Assembly (NCBI RefSeq): GCF_963664135.1
Contig: NZ_OY760905.1
Span: forward strand, 1,240,001-1,304,000
Source: an uncultured Acetobacterium sp.
GTDB lineage: Bacteria > Bacillota > Clostridia > Eubacteriales > Eubacteriaceae
DNA length: 64,000 nt
Reading direction: 5' to 3'
In this document: one piece after another, positions 53,471 through 61,163 of the stretch
How positions within the stretch are numbered: position 1 is the stretch's first letter
Layout: each line of letters opens with the position of its first letter
Position numbers and translations under genes: made by a program
The notes under the pieces: model-generated
The model's input: only the letters and a program-made list of their open reading frames with translations
The model's database searches: none
Told to the model about the DNA's origin: nothing

Positions 53471-53560
53471 AAAAAAACAAAAAACTTCCATGTCACTACC
53501 CTCTTTAAAGGATAATCACATGGAAGCTTCGTCGCTTTTATACAAATACTCCGTTGCATT
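53471..53560 (-). promoter_or_regulatory. ANTAR target with terminator before the shell operon
   Basis: Minus strand: P1 AATGC-AACGGA-GTATT (53545-53560), P2 AAGC-GACGAA-GCTT (53524-53537), terminator stem CTTCCATGT / ACATGGAAG (53518-53526 / 53485-53493) with TTTTTTG. P2 and the terminator share CTT, so they exclude each other. The start of transcription is about 15 nt upstream. Confidence 0.9.
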
Positions 53561-53582
53561 TGTCATATTAAATTATGGATTC

Positions 53583-53611
53583 ATTATCGCAGATTTATGT
53601 GGTTCTGTCAA
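53583..53611 (-). promoter_or_regulatory. Promoter of the shell operon
   Basis: Minus strand TTGACA (53606-53611), a 17-bp spacer and GATAAT (53583-53588). The start near 53576 leads directly into the ANTAR leader. Confidence 0.8.
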
Positions 53612-53650
53612 CCATCTTTATTTAAAAAAACAATCACTTTAATTTTCAAT

Positions 53651-53692
53651 AAAAAGCCTCTTTGTTTGATTGTGTTAAGTAAACAAAGAGGC
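53651..53692 (-). terminator. Terminator of the methyltransferase operon
   Basis: A 12-bp stem (53656-53667 / 53681-53692, GCCTCTTTGTTT and complement) followed by TTTTT on the minus strand. It lies 17 bp past the methyl-THF methyltransferase stop. Confidence 0.88.
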
Positions 53693-53708
53693 CAGCTTTA
53701 TTTGGATT

Positions 53709-54506
53709 TTAAACTTCTAGTTTTTTCTTGCGGAACGCTTTTAAATATTGAACATTAAAATTATCCCGACCAATTAAAGTCTCAGCAGCACAAATATTGG
53801 ACATCATTTTTTTATCCAGCGGGTCAATTAAAAGTGAATCCAGACCTTTTGAAATGGCCATCACGGCAAAATTTCGATTTAAAAATTTCCGTTCCGGCAA
53901 TCCAAAGGAAATATTCGATAAACCACAAATGGTATGAATGCCTTGATATTTTTCCATAATGGCTTCGACTGTATCAATAAAACCTTTTCCATAGGTGATG
54001 TCGGTTGAGATCGGTTGAACTAACGGATCGACATAAATATTTTCGATCTTCACGCCCTTTTGAACCAGCTTATTAATTAAAATATCGGCTATTTTTAAGC
54101 GATCTTCCTTGGTTTCCGGCATTTTTTCGTCATCCATACACAATGCAACAATTTTTAAATCAGTACCAGCAATGAGAGGTAAGATGGTGTCCAGCCGTTT
54201 CTGTTCCAGGGAAATGGAATTAATCATGGCATCATCCCCATTGAGTTTAATTCCCCGTTCAATGACGGTGGGATCGGGACTATCAATGGAAATGGGTAGC
54301 TTTGTGACTTCTTTGATATTTTTGATCAGCCACTCCATGTATTCCCCTTCTTTGCCCACAAAAATACCTGCATTGACATCAATATAGGTAGCTCCGGCTT
54401 CGGTTTGGTCGATGGCCAGCTTTTTAATAAAATCGCTATCACCTTGCTTGATGGCCTCGCCAACCGATTTTCGGCTGGCGTTAATTAATTCTCCTACAAT
54501 GATCAT
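53709..54506 (-). CDS. Methyl-THF:corrinoid methyltransferase, MtgA-like
   Basis: Pterin-binding TIM-barrel methyltransferase (265 residues) that moves the methyl group from the corrinoid protein to tetrahydrofolate. Family features are MIIVGELINASRKSVGEAI, AGATYIDVNAGIF, LPISIDSPDP and the THF-site region TICGLSNISFGLPERKFLNR. It ends the operon that contains mttB and the corrinoid protein, so it would feed methyl-THF into the Wood-Ljungdahl pathway. Confidence 0.92.
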   Translation of the reverse strand: MIIVGELINASRKSVGEAIKQGDSDFIKKLAIDQTEAGATYIDVNAGIFVGKEGEYMEWLIKNIKEVTKLPISIDSPDPTVIERGIKLNGDDAMINSISLEQKRLDTILPLIAGTDLKIVALCMDDEKMPETKEDRLKIADILINKLVQKGVKIENIYVDPLVQPISTDITYGKGFIDTVEAIMEKYQGIHTICGLSNISFGLPERKFLNRNFAVMAISKGLDSLLIDPLDKKMMSNICAAETLIGRDNFNVQYLKAFRKKKLEV

Positions 54507-54519
54507 TTTGTTCCCCTAC

Positions 54520-55143
54520 TTATGAAGCCATCAGATTTCTTGCAAATACAACAGCTTCACCTGCGTCTTCTGCAAAACCATCGGCTCCAATTTCTTTAGC
54601 AAATTCTTCTGTTACTGGTGCGCCGCCGACCATGGTTTTTACGCCTAAGCCTGACTTCTTGATAGCAGCAACGGTTTCTCCCATAGTGGTCATGGTGGTT
54701 GTTAACAAAGCTGATAAACAAATAATACCGGCATTGTTTGTTTTGGCTGTTTCAATAAATTTATCTGCGGGCACATCGATGCCAAGATCAACGACCTCAA
54801 AGCCAACACTTTCCATCATCATGGAAACAAGATTTTTGCCGATATCGTGAAGATCGCCTTCGACGGTACCGATAACAACGAGACCTCGTCCGCCCTCATC
54901 ACCTTTAAGATAGGGTTTAATAACTTGCATGCCGGCTTTCATGGCATTTGCTGCCATCAGCATTTCCGGCACATACAGATCGCCGATGGAAAAAAGTCGA
55001 CCGACTTCATCCATAGCTCCGATAAGACCTTCATTCAGAATGATTTGAGGATCAACACCGGCTTCAATGGCTTCTTTTACCGCTTCAACAACATCATCAT
55101 CTTCAAATTCCATAATTGCATCATAAATTGCTTGTGTACTCAT
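54520..55143 (-). CDS. Corrinoid protein, MtgC/MttC-like
   Basis: Methyl-carrying cobalamin protein (207 residues). The helical cap (1-85) has GLIGAMDEVGRLFSIGDLYV; the Rossmann domain carries DLHDIGKN with the cobalt-ligand His, SALLTTTMTTMG and GGAPVTEEFAKEIGADGF. It lies 13 bp before the methyl-THF methyltransferase and 92 bp behind mttB, the standard three-part layout. Confidence 0.95.
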   Translation of the reverse strand: MSTQAIYDAIMEFEDDDVVEAVKEAIEAGVDPQIILNEGLIGAMDEVGRLFSIGDLYVPEMLMAANAMKAGMQVIKPYLKGDEGGRGLVVIGTVEGDLHDIGKNLVSMMMESVGFEVVDLGIDVPADKFIETAKTNNAGIICLSALLTTTMTTMGETVAAIKKSGLGVKTMVGGAPVTEEFAKEIGADGFAEDAGEAVVFARNLMAS

Positions 55144-55235
55144 TTTTTAATTCTCCTTAATTTATCTTATAATCAGTTAGCTAATAATCGTTTATTTTTA
55201 ATCGTTTGTTTTTTAATCTTTATATTAATTCTTTA

Positions 55236-56669
55236 CTACCAAACCATGTCGCCTTTTACAAGGCCAGGGAAGTTATTTCTGATTTTTTCATCAATTTCTG
55301 CCGGGAATGTTTTTTGAACTGAGTTTTTAAAGATCTTATTAACTTGTTCAAAAGCTCTTTCTTCGGCGGTTGATCTGCTTGCTTCCCATTTTTTACGCAT
55401 TTCACGAGTAGCGACTTTAGGATAGAAGGCCATTTTACGCATGTTTTTCTGGGTATGTTTAAGATCCAGATAGGTTCCCCCCGGTCCAACTTCATGGATA
55501 AGATCCAGACAGAGATTGTCTTCGCTGAATTCCATTCCGCGTTTCATCCGTTTAAGCATTAAGGCAATTTCATTGTCAATAACTGCTTTGGAATAGTCAA
55601 AGGCCATCAGGCTACCCAATAAACCACCCATATTAAACATATCAGATCCGGCTAAAAGAGCACCAGTGGTATTAATTCCTGTTTCATAACCGCACTGAGC
55701 GTCATTAATCTGTGAATTGGTTAAACCAATGTATCCACCCGAAGGCACGCCATAGAATCTGGCCATTTGTGAATGAGCCATTTGCAGCATTCCGGTTTCA
55801 ACGGCACCTGGGGCGTAGTTTCCGGTTCGCAAGTCTGCGACAGTTGATAAAACAGCATAAATCATCGGAGCGCCTGGACGGATCAGTTGAATTAATGTAG
55901 ACAGGGCTAGGAATTCGGCATTACCTAACACTAAGGTACCAGTCATCGTCATTGGTGATGTCATCCCGGCATTAGGCACGATGGTTCCATAAACTGGCAA
56001 GCCTTTTTCGGTTAGATAAATGACGGCATCGGTGGAATCCACGTCCATCGTCAGTGGTGAAACCACCGGACAATAATGATGATTAATAAATGGTCTTTCT
56101 TTATAGGCTTCTTTACCACCAGCAATGATGGCTCCCAATTCCAGAACATCTTCCAGATCTTTAATGGTTGGAGTATTGCTTCGGACTGGCTTTTTACAAT
56201 TTTTCAAAGCCGGGTAAAAACGTGACACACTGATTTGACCTTTTGGCGCATCTTGAGCCAATGTCGAAATAGAGAACACATCAAAGCCATCCAGTTCATT
56301 GATAAGGTTAGCAATATTGGCGATGTCTGATGAGGTTGCTCGTCGATCTTCGCCGGTTTTGGGGTCGATGATATTGGGAGCTGAGCTTCCGGTAATCACA
56401 ACCGGACGATTATCTGGCAAGACAATGTCAAACTTTGGATCCTGAGCGGTGAATGTGTATTCCGGCACATAGGATTTCCGACAATCTTCTACCAATTTTC
56501 CTGGTATCTTAACCAAATGGGTTGTTTCATCTACCGAGCACCCTGCTTTTTTAAAGATCTCCCGGGCTTTTTCATTTCTGACACTTAATCCGGTGTTTTG
56601 CAAAATGTCCAATGACGCTTCGTGAATCCGAGTCACTTCTGCTTCTGTAAAATAGTCCATAAATTTCAT
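55236..56669 (-). CDS. MttB-family quaternary amine methyltransferase, non-pyrrolysine
   Basis: TIM-barrel methyltransferase of the trimethylamine methyltransferase superfamily (477 residues). The reading frame has no in-frame amber codon, so it belongs to the non-pyrrolysine group such as MtgB (glycine betaine), MtpB or MtcB. Signature-like stretches: ITGSSAPNIIDPKTGEDRRA, INHHYCPVVSPLTMD and SDMFNMGGLLGSLMAFD. ATG 56669 is supported by GGAGG. The substrate is unknown; the co-encoded kinase and EamA transporter may hint at it. Confidence 0.92.
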   Translation of the reverse strand: MKFMDYFTEAEVTRIHEASLDILQNTGLSVRNEKAREIFKKAGCSVDETTHLVKIPGKLVEDCRKSYVPEYTFTAQDPKFDIVLPDNRPVVITGSSAPNIIDPKTGEDRRATSSDIANIANLINELDGFDVFSISTLAQDAPKGQISVSRFYPALKNCKKPVRSNTPTIKDLEDVLELGAIIAGGKEAYKERPFINHHYCPVVSPLTMDVDSTDAVIYLTEKGLPVYGTIVPNAGMTSPMTMTGTLVLGNAEFLALSTLIQLIRPGAPMIYAVLSTVADLRTGNYAPGAVETGMLQMAHSQMARFYGVPSGGYIGLTNSQINDAQCGYETGINTTGALLAGSDMFNMGGLLGSLMAFDYSKAVIDNEIALMLKRMKRGMEFSEDNLCLDLIHEVGPGGTYLDLKHTQKNMRKMAFYPKVATREMRKKWEASRSTAEERAFEQVNKIFKNSVQKTFPAEIDEKIRNNFPGLVKGDMVW

Positions 56670-56700
56670 TGATAATTCCTCCAATGTGGTTTTATTATTT

Positions 56701-56765
56701 AGGTAATTGCGAAAGTGCCGTTGTCTTTGGTTCTCAGACCATACTGTCTTGGCATTTCGCAATAC
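56701..56765. repeat. Short inverted-repeat element (family B type) before mttB
   Basis: A 65-bp hairpin-forming element with ends AATTGCGAAAGTGCC / GGCATTTCGCAAT, matching the outer ends of the family B copies. It lies between the winged-helix gene and mttB. Confidence 0.6.
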
Positions 56766-56779
56766 CCTCTTTTAATTAT

Positions 56780-57064
56780 TTATTTATATGCTTGTGGCAA
56801 GAATTTTAATCGGCCGGTCCCAAAATCAGAAATCTTGTAACTGGTAATGAGTTCGTCATTCTCATCAACATTTACTGTTTCAACTTCAATTAGTCCTAAA
56901 GCTCGCATGGAAATCAAATGACCTTCCATCGCTTTTTTCTTAAATTGTTTCTCTTTTCCGTAATCACTGCCAAGTTCCTGCATGATCTCTGCCGATGTCA
57001 CGCCTGCTTCTTTTGTAGACATCAAATGTAAAATCCTAAAGCGTAAGGGTAGCAAAACTGCCAT
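56780..57064 (-). CDS. Small winged-helix-like protein
   Basis: A 94-residue protein with the predicted helices and wing of a winged-helix DNA-binding domain: LLPLRFRILHLMSTKEAGVT, SAEIMQELG, then a recognition-type helix (KKKAMEGHLISMRALGLIEV) and a wing with YKISDFGTGRLKFL. No ligand domain. It lies in the mttB operon and could be a local regulator. I cannot place it in a named family. Confidence 0.7.
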   Translation of the reverse strand: MAVLLPLRFRILHLMSTKEAGVTSAEIMQELGSDYGKEKQFKKKAMEGHLISMRALGLIEVETVNVDENDELITSYKISDFGTGRLKFLPQAYK

Positions 57065-57099
57065 CTTTCATACCTCCATATTTATATCGTTATTTCTTC

Positions 57100-58092
57100 T
57101 TAAACTTTTCTTAAATTGATTAATTCTTTTGGATTCGCTCCTACCAAAACAGCACCAGCAACAATAGTGAGACCGCCAATGATAAGAGTAGGAGTGATTT
57201 GTGTTCCAAGTAACAACCAACTAAAGAATACTGACCATAAAGCATAGGTAATATTTAGTGCCATCGCTCGGGAAGCACCTGTTTTATTGATCGCTGTATA
57301 CCAACAGATATAAGACCCACCGCCTAAAAGTGCGGCCATGGCGATAACCCCAATACTTGCTGTTGTGAAGGCGCCAAAGAACATTTGATATCCAACTACT
57401 CCAAGCAATAATGGAATAACTGCCACTAAATAAACAACGAATGAAGTCGCTTCACGAATTCCCACCGCAACTTCTGGATCAACCATGTCCATCCCAAATC
57501 CTGAGATAACGCCTTCTGTTCCCCAGCCAATCGCTGCTAAGAAAGCAAGCGCAATACCAGCGTAGAAATATGGGAAAGATTCAGCAGCAGGTGGAACCCA
57601 GCTGACAATTGCAACACCCATAATTGAAAGTAAAATACCAATCCAGGTTCTAACACCAATCTTTTCTTTTAGAAAAATAACTGATAATATAGCCCCAATT
57701 GCTGGATATATTGCCGTTATGGCGAGTGCATAAGATGGTCCTGCCAGGGTGATTCCCAACATATAACCAGACATTCCAATCGGTCCCCCAAACATTGCCG
57801 CTAAACACACCATCATACCCGGTTTAGTACGGAGACTTCGGCCATATTCTCGCCATTTACCATTGAATAAATTAAAAAGAAAAACCCAAAATCCAGCAAA
57901 GCCATCGTGCAATGCCGCGCCGACAAGTGGTGCTACCAGAAGACTAGCCCCTTCTGTAAAAGGCGCCATTCCGAAAGCAATACTCATGATTACTCCACTT
58001 AATCCCCAAGTCATCCCCGATACGACCCCGAAGCCTAAACCCGATTTCGCATGGCGCAATTCTTGTTGTTCCAGTCGTTCCGTAGTGTTCAT
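57100..58092 (-). CDS. EamA/DMT-family transporter
   Basis: Ten-helix drug/metabolite transporter-type permease (330 residues) with two EamA repeats. The first starts at FGVVSGMTWGLSGVIMSIAF; the first repeat ends with SYALAITAIYPAIGAILSV and the second with ALNITYALWSVFFSWLLLG. An unusual hydrophilic loop (NGKWREYGRSLRTKPG) lies after helix 3. It is co-transcribed with mttB, so it may import the methylated amine or export the demethylated product. Confidence 0.87.
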   Translation of the reverse strand: MNTTERLEQQELRHAKSGLGFGVVSGMTWGLSGVIMSIAFGMAPFTEGASLLVAPLVGAALHDGFAGFWVFLFNLFNGKWREYGRSLRTKPGMMVCLAAMFGGPIGMSGYMLGITLAGPSYALAITAIYPAIGAILSVIFLKEKIGVRTWIGILLSIMGVAIVSWVPPAAESFPYFYAGIALAFLAAIGWGTEGVISGFGMDMVDPEVAVGIREATSFVVYLVAVIPLLLGVVGYQMFFGAFTTASIGVIAMAALLGGGSYICWYTAINKTGASRAMALNITYALWSVFFSWLLLGTQITPTLIIGGLTIVAGAVLVGANPKELINLRKV

Positions 58093-58124
58093 AAAAATCC
58101 ACCTTTCAAAATTTTATTTGCCGT

Positions 58125-59345
58125 TTATAATCTGTTGACCATTTCTTTGATCGCATCTTCATTTGCTTCAATCCAATCCATTAACTTAATCTGATGTTTT
58201 AAATAAGCAAGGTATTCATAATCATTAAGCTCATCCATATCATTATAGTATGCATCGACACACCAGTTAATCAGATACACATTGGCAAAAGCCAGCATGT
58301 TTTTCATCGAGGCTTTTTCTTCGTCCGTAAAACCGGTTAAGCCTTTAAGGTCATGCATCTTCTGTTCATAAGCATTCAAGAAGATTTCACATTTATCCAA
58401 CCGCATCTTATCTTCTTCCTTATCTTCCCAGAAGCAACAGGAGTAAATCATTCCCAGACAAACATCAAAAAGTCTTAATTCAATTTTAGACCAGTCAAAA
58501 TCGAAAATTCCTACAACTTGATCGTCTTTGAATTTAACATTACCGGGATGATAGTCATTGTGAGTTGGGTTGTATGGCATTTTTTCTGCGATTGCCTGAG
58601 GGATCTTGTTTTTCTTGATCACCTCGATAATGGCATCCAATTTTTTATTGAAAAATTCGTGGTAAATATTATCATAGTCAGCCTCAGCATAATCAGTGAA
58701 TATTTTGGGCAGGGTTTCAACAAAATCCAATATTTTAAGTTCAACCCGTTCCAATCCCATGGGATCAAAGTCTCTGGCGGCATTGTGGAAGGTCGCCATG
58801 ACTTCGGCCATACTGGCAAACTCTTTATCATTACAATAGGGTGTGAGCCAGGTATACTTGTCTTCACCGCTTAAATATTCATAAACGGCATAATATTCAA
58901 TATTTTCATCTTCACCTTCGATGATGGGGTTTTCGATCCTGATGTATCCCCTGCCATCAGCAGCCGGTATAATCCCAGCGGCAATATCTAAACCATGTTC
59001 TTTGGCAAAGGTAATCAATAAATGTTCAAATTCGATTTCTTTTTCTTGAATCCCGGTTTTATATTTTCTGACAAAGTACTCTTCAACCTTGCTGTCCTTT
59101 TCAACCCGAATACCAAAACTTCGATTGACATAACCACCAAAAATTTCAAGCACTTCGTTTACTTTACCAAAATCGTATTCGTTTTCAATGACTTCAACAA
59201 CACGATTTCTTAAAAATATCTTGTCTAAATCTTCCTGGAGACTCGTAACCCCAATTCGAATCTCTTTTATCTGCGTATACATGAGATAAAGTTGTGCAGA
59301 ACTCGTTGGTTTAAATTCCAACATTTTTGACGTATCCATTTTCAT
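58125..59345 (-). CDS. APH/choline kinase-like phosphotransferase
   Basis: Protein kinase-like small-molecule kinase (406 residues). The catalytic Brenner motif is HNDYHPGN and the metal-binding loop is GIFDFDW, both intact. A long N-terminal part (about 1-110) precedes the kinase core. Relatives phosphorylate choline, ethanolamine, homoserine or aminoglycosides. First gene of the operon with the EamA transporter and mttB; GGGGAGC precedes the ATG. Its substrate may be the methylated amine or the demethylated alcohol. Confidence 0.85.
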   Translation of the reverse strand: MKMDTSKMLEFKPTSSAQLYLMYTQIKEIRIGVTSLQEDLDKIFLRNRVVEVIENEYDFGKVNEVLEIFGGYVNRSFGIRVEKDSKVEEYFVRKYKTGIQEKEIEFEHLLITFAKEHGLDIAAGIIPAADGRGYIRIENPIIEGEDENIEYYAVYEYLSGEDKYTWLTPYCNDKEFASMAEVMATFHNAARDFDPMGLERVELKILDFVETLPKIFTDYAEADYDNIYHEFFNKKLDAIIEVIKKNKIPQAIAEKMPYNPTHNDYHPGNVKFKDDQVVGIFDFDWSKIELRLFDVCLGMIYSCCFWEDKEEDKMRLDKCEIFLNAYEQKMHDLKGLTGFTDEEKASMKNMLAFANVYLINWCVDAYYNDMDELNDYEYLAYLKHQIKLMDWIEANEDAIKEMVNRL

Positions 59346-59511
59346 TTTAAGCTCCCCTTTTTTTATTGTAATCGACTACTTTCGTACAGTATATAGTAAG
59401 TATGGCCATGAATAAAATCAAAATTCTTGTTAACAATGGTAATATCTTGTTATTAATTCATAATTTTTTCCATTCTCAGAAAAAATTGAGTTGAATTTTT
59501 ATAAATAGAGT

Positions 59512-59543
59512 CAAAAAAATACCCCGGAATTGATTTCCGAGGT
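59512..59543 (-). terminator. Terminator after the MFS gene
   Basis: Minus-strand stem ACCTCGGAA / TTCCGGGGT (59535-59543 / 59521-59529, one G-U) followed by ATTTTTTTG. Confidence 0.85.
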
Positions 59544-59629
59544 AAAAATAGTATCGATTCAATAAAATAAAACACTGTTATTCACAAAACGACCAGATTT
59601 TTTTTATTTATCATGTAAAGTATCTCAAA

Positions 59630-60829
59630 TTAAGCTTCTTGAGTGATTTCTTTAGCATTTTTCAAACTTAAAGCTACCAATACTACCGAGATAACACTGC
59701 CGACGATTAATGTGACCGCTGCAATCTGCCAATCTGATCGTGAAGCAGTTAAATTAAATGTTTCTCTCAAAATCTTTAATACATAGGGTGATAGAAATTG
59801 TCCAATCCCAGTCCCACTGACATAGATTGAAATTGCAACTGCAGCATATTTTGGCTTTGTTGCACTTTTGGCCACTGCTATTACAATTGCTGGATTGAAC
59901 ATTCCAAAACCGATGCCAAATATAATGGCTCCGATTATGAGGGTTGCCATGCTGTTTGCCAAAATCAATACGACAAAGGACAAACCAACAAACAAAGCAC
60001 CAATAGATGCACTGAATTGTTTTAATATTTTTGAAATATTTCCGTAGAGTAAACCCACAACAAACGCAGCTGCGGTAAAAACACTTAGTACGGTTGCTGA
60101 TTGGGCTGCATTCCCAATACCATCCGCTTTCATTACCATTGCCAGATTTGTCATAAAACAAAATTGGACAATGTTTAACAAAGCACATACCAATGCTAAA
60201 ACATATGTCATCGTTGTCAGTTTCTTTTCTTTTACTCCGGAAGCGTCCACTTTTTCTGGCTTTTTAACACCGGTATCTGGAAGCTTAAACCAGATAATCA
60301 GGGCAATTGGTATCACCAAAATGAATCCAAGGAATGAAAAACGCCAATTATATGCTGCAAGTATGCCACCCATCATTTGGAATACCATACCTGCGGCTGC
60401 ACCGACTGCACTTTTAAAGCCCATTAACTTATTCGCCTGTTGTCCAGTAAATAGATCGGTAATGACCGCAGACGCCATTGGGAAGACGAGGCCATAACCT
60501 GCGCCAAAAACAAACCGCATGACGATCATGAATTGAAGATTTCCGACAAACGCCGAAGGTATACCACCAATGAAAATGAGAACCATCGCAATTGTTATGA
60601 TTTTCTTGATGCTTATATACTGAGTCAATTTACCTGATATCAAAGCAAAAAACACCATCATCAGTGAAGGAATCGTGGATATCAGTTTAATCGTCTCTGG
60701 GGCTGCTTCAGGAAATGCCTTTGCAATCTCCGCTAATGCCGGAGTTGTCATACTGGTTGTGTACAGCAGTAAAGCAACTGACAAGGATGCTATTTGGACC
60801 CACACATTACTATTCTTTTGTTCGCTCAT
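59630..60829 (-). CDS. Major facilitator superfamily transporter
   Basis: Twelve-helix MFS permease (399 residues). The helix 2-3 loop contains LISGKLTQYISIKKI, the expected position of the MFS loop motif, and MRFVFGAGYGLVFPMASAVI follows. ATG 60829 is preferred (AAGGAG before it) over a frame extended by 38 codons. It is divergent from the UroD-type methyltransferase gene, and both promoters share a 14-bp sequence, so it probably imports the substrate of that methyltransferase. Confidence 0.92.
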   Translation of the reverse strand: MSEQKNSNVWVQIASLSVALLLYTTSMTTPALAEIAKAFPEAAPETIKLISTIPSLMMVFFALISGKLTQYISIKKIITIAMVLIFIGGIPSAFVGNLQFMIVMRFVFGAGYGLVFPMASAVITDLFTGQQANKLMGFKSAVGAAAGMVFQMMGGILAAYNWRFSFLGFILVIPIALIIWFKLPDTGVKKPEKVDASGVKEKKLTTMTYVLALVCALLNIVQFCFMTNLAMVMKADGIGNAAQSATVLSVFTAAAFVVGLLYGNISKILKQFSASIGALFVGLSFVVLILANSMATLIIGAIIFGIGFGMFNPAIVIAVAKSATKPKYAAVAISIYVSGTGIGQFLSPYVLKILRETFNLTASRSDWQIAAVTLIVGSVISVVLVALSLKNAKEITQEA

Positions 60830-60893
60830 TTTTTTCTCCTTAAAATAATTATCGGATTGATTTTTGAAGATTTGGTATAACCGCATTAAAATA

Positions 60894-61110
60894 TAACCGT
60901 GTTTAGTTTTGTTAATATTATCATCAATCTTTATAATTGTCACTACTTTTTATTTGTAATTATTCTGTATTTTATCTATATCATTCAGCATATCAACTAT
61001 TTCAAGTACTATATTCTGTATTTATTCGTAAATTTATTTATATAATCAATTTAAACGTTGACATTTGTCTTCTTACAAATTATAATCTAATTAATTTAAC
61101 CGTGTTTAGT
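60894..61110. promoter_or_regulatory. Divergent promoter region with duplicated operator-like 14-mer
   Basis: Plus strand: TTGACA (61058-61063), 17 bp, TATAAT (61081-61086), a full consensus for the UroD-type gene. Minus strand: GTGACA (60938-60943), 17 bp, TAATAT (60915-60920) for the MFS gene. The 14-mer TAACCGTGTTTAGT occurs at 60894-60907 and 61097-61110, in each case just after the predicted start site. A second direct repeat, TATTCTGTATTT, lies between. Confidence 0.75.
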
Positions 61111-61163
61111 ATTTAAGTTGTTTTAGAATTATGGATGTAACATTTGAGAATAAAGGAGCGAAA

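Noticed and set aside
55236..56669. Pyrrolysine-containing MttB
   Set aside because: The frame is open throughout with no internal amber codon, so this is a non-pyrrolysine homologue.
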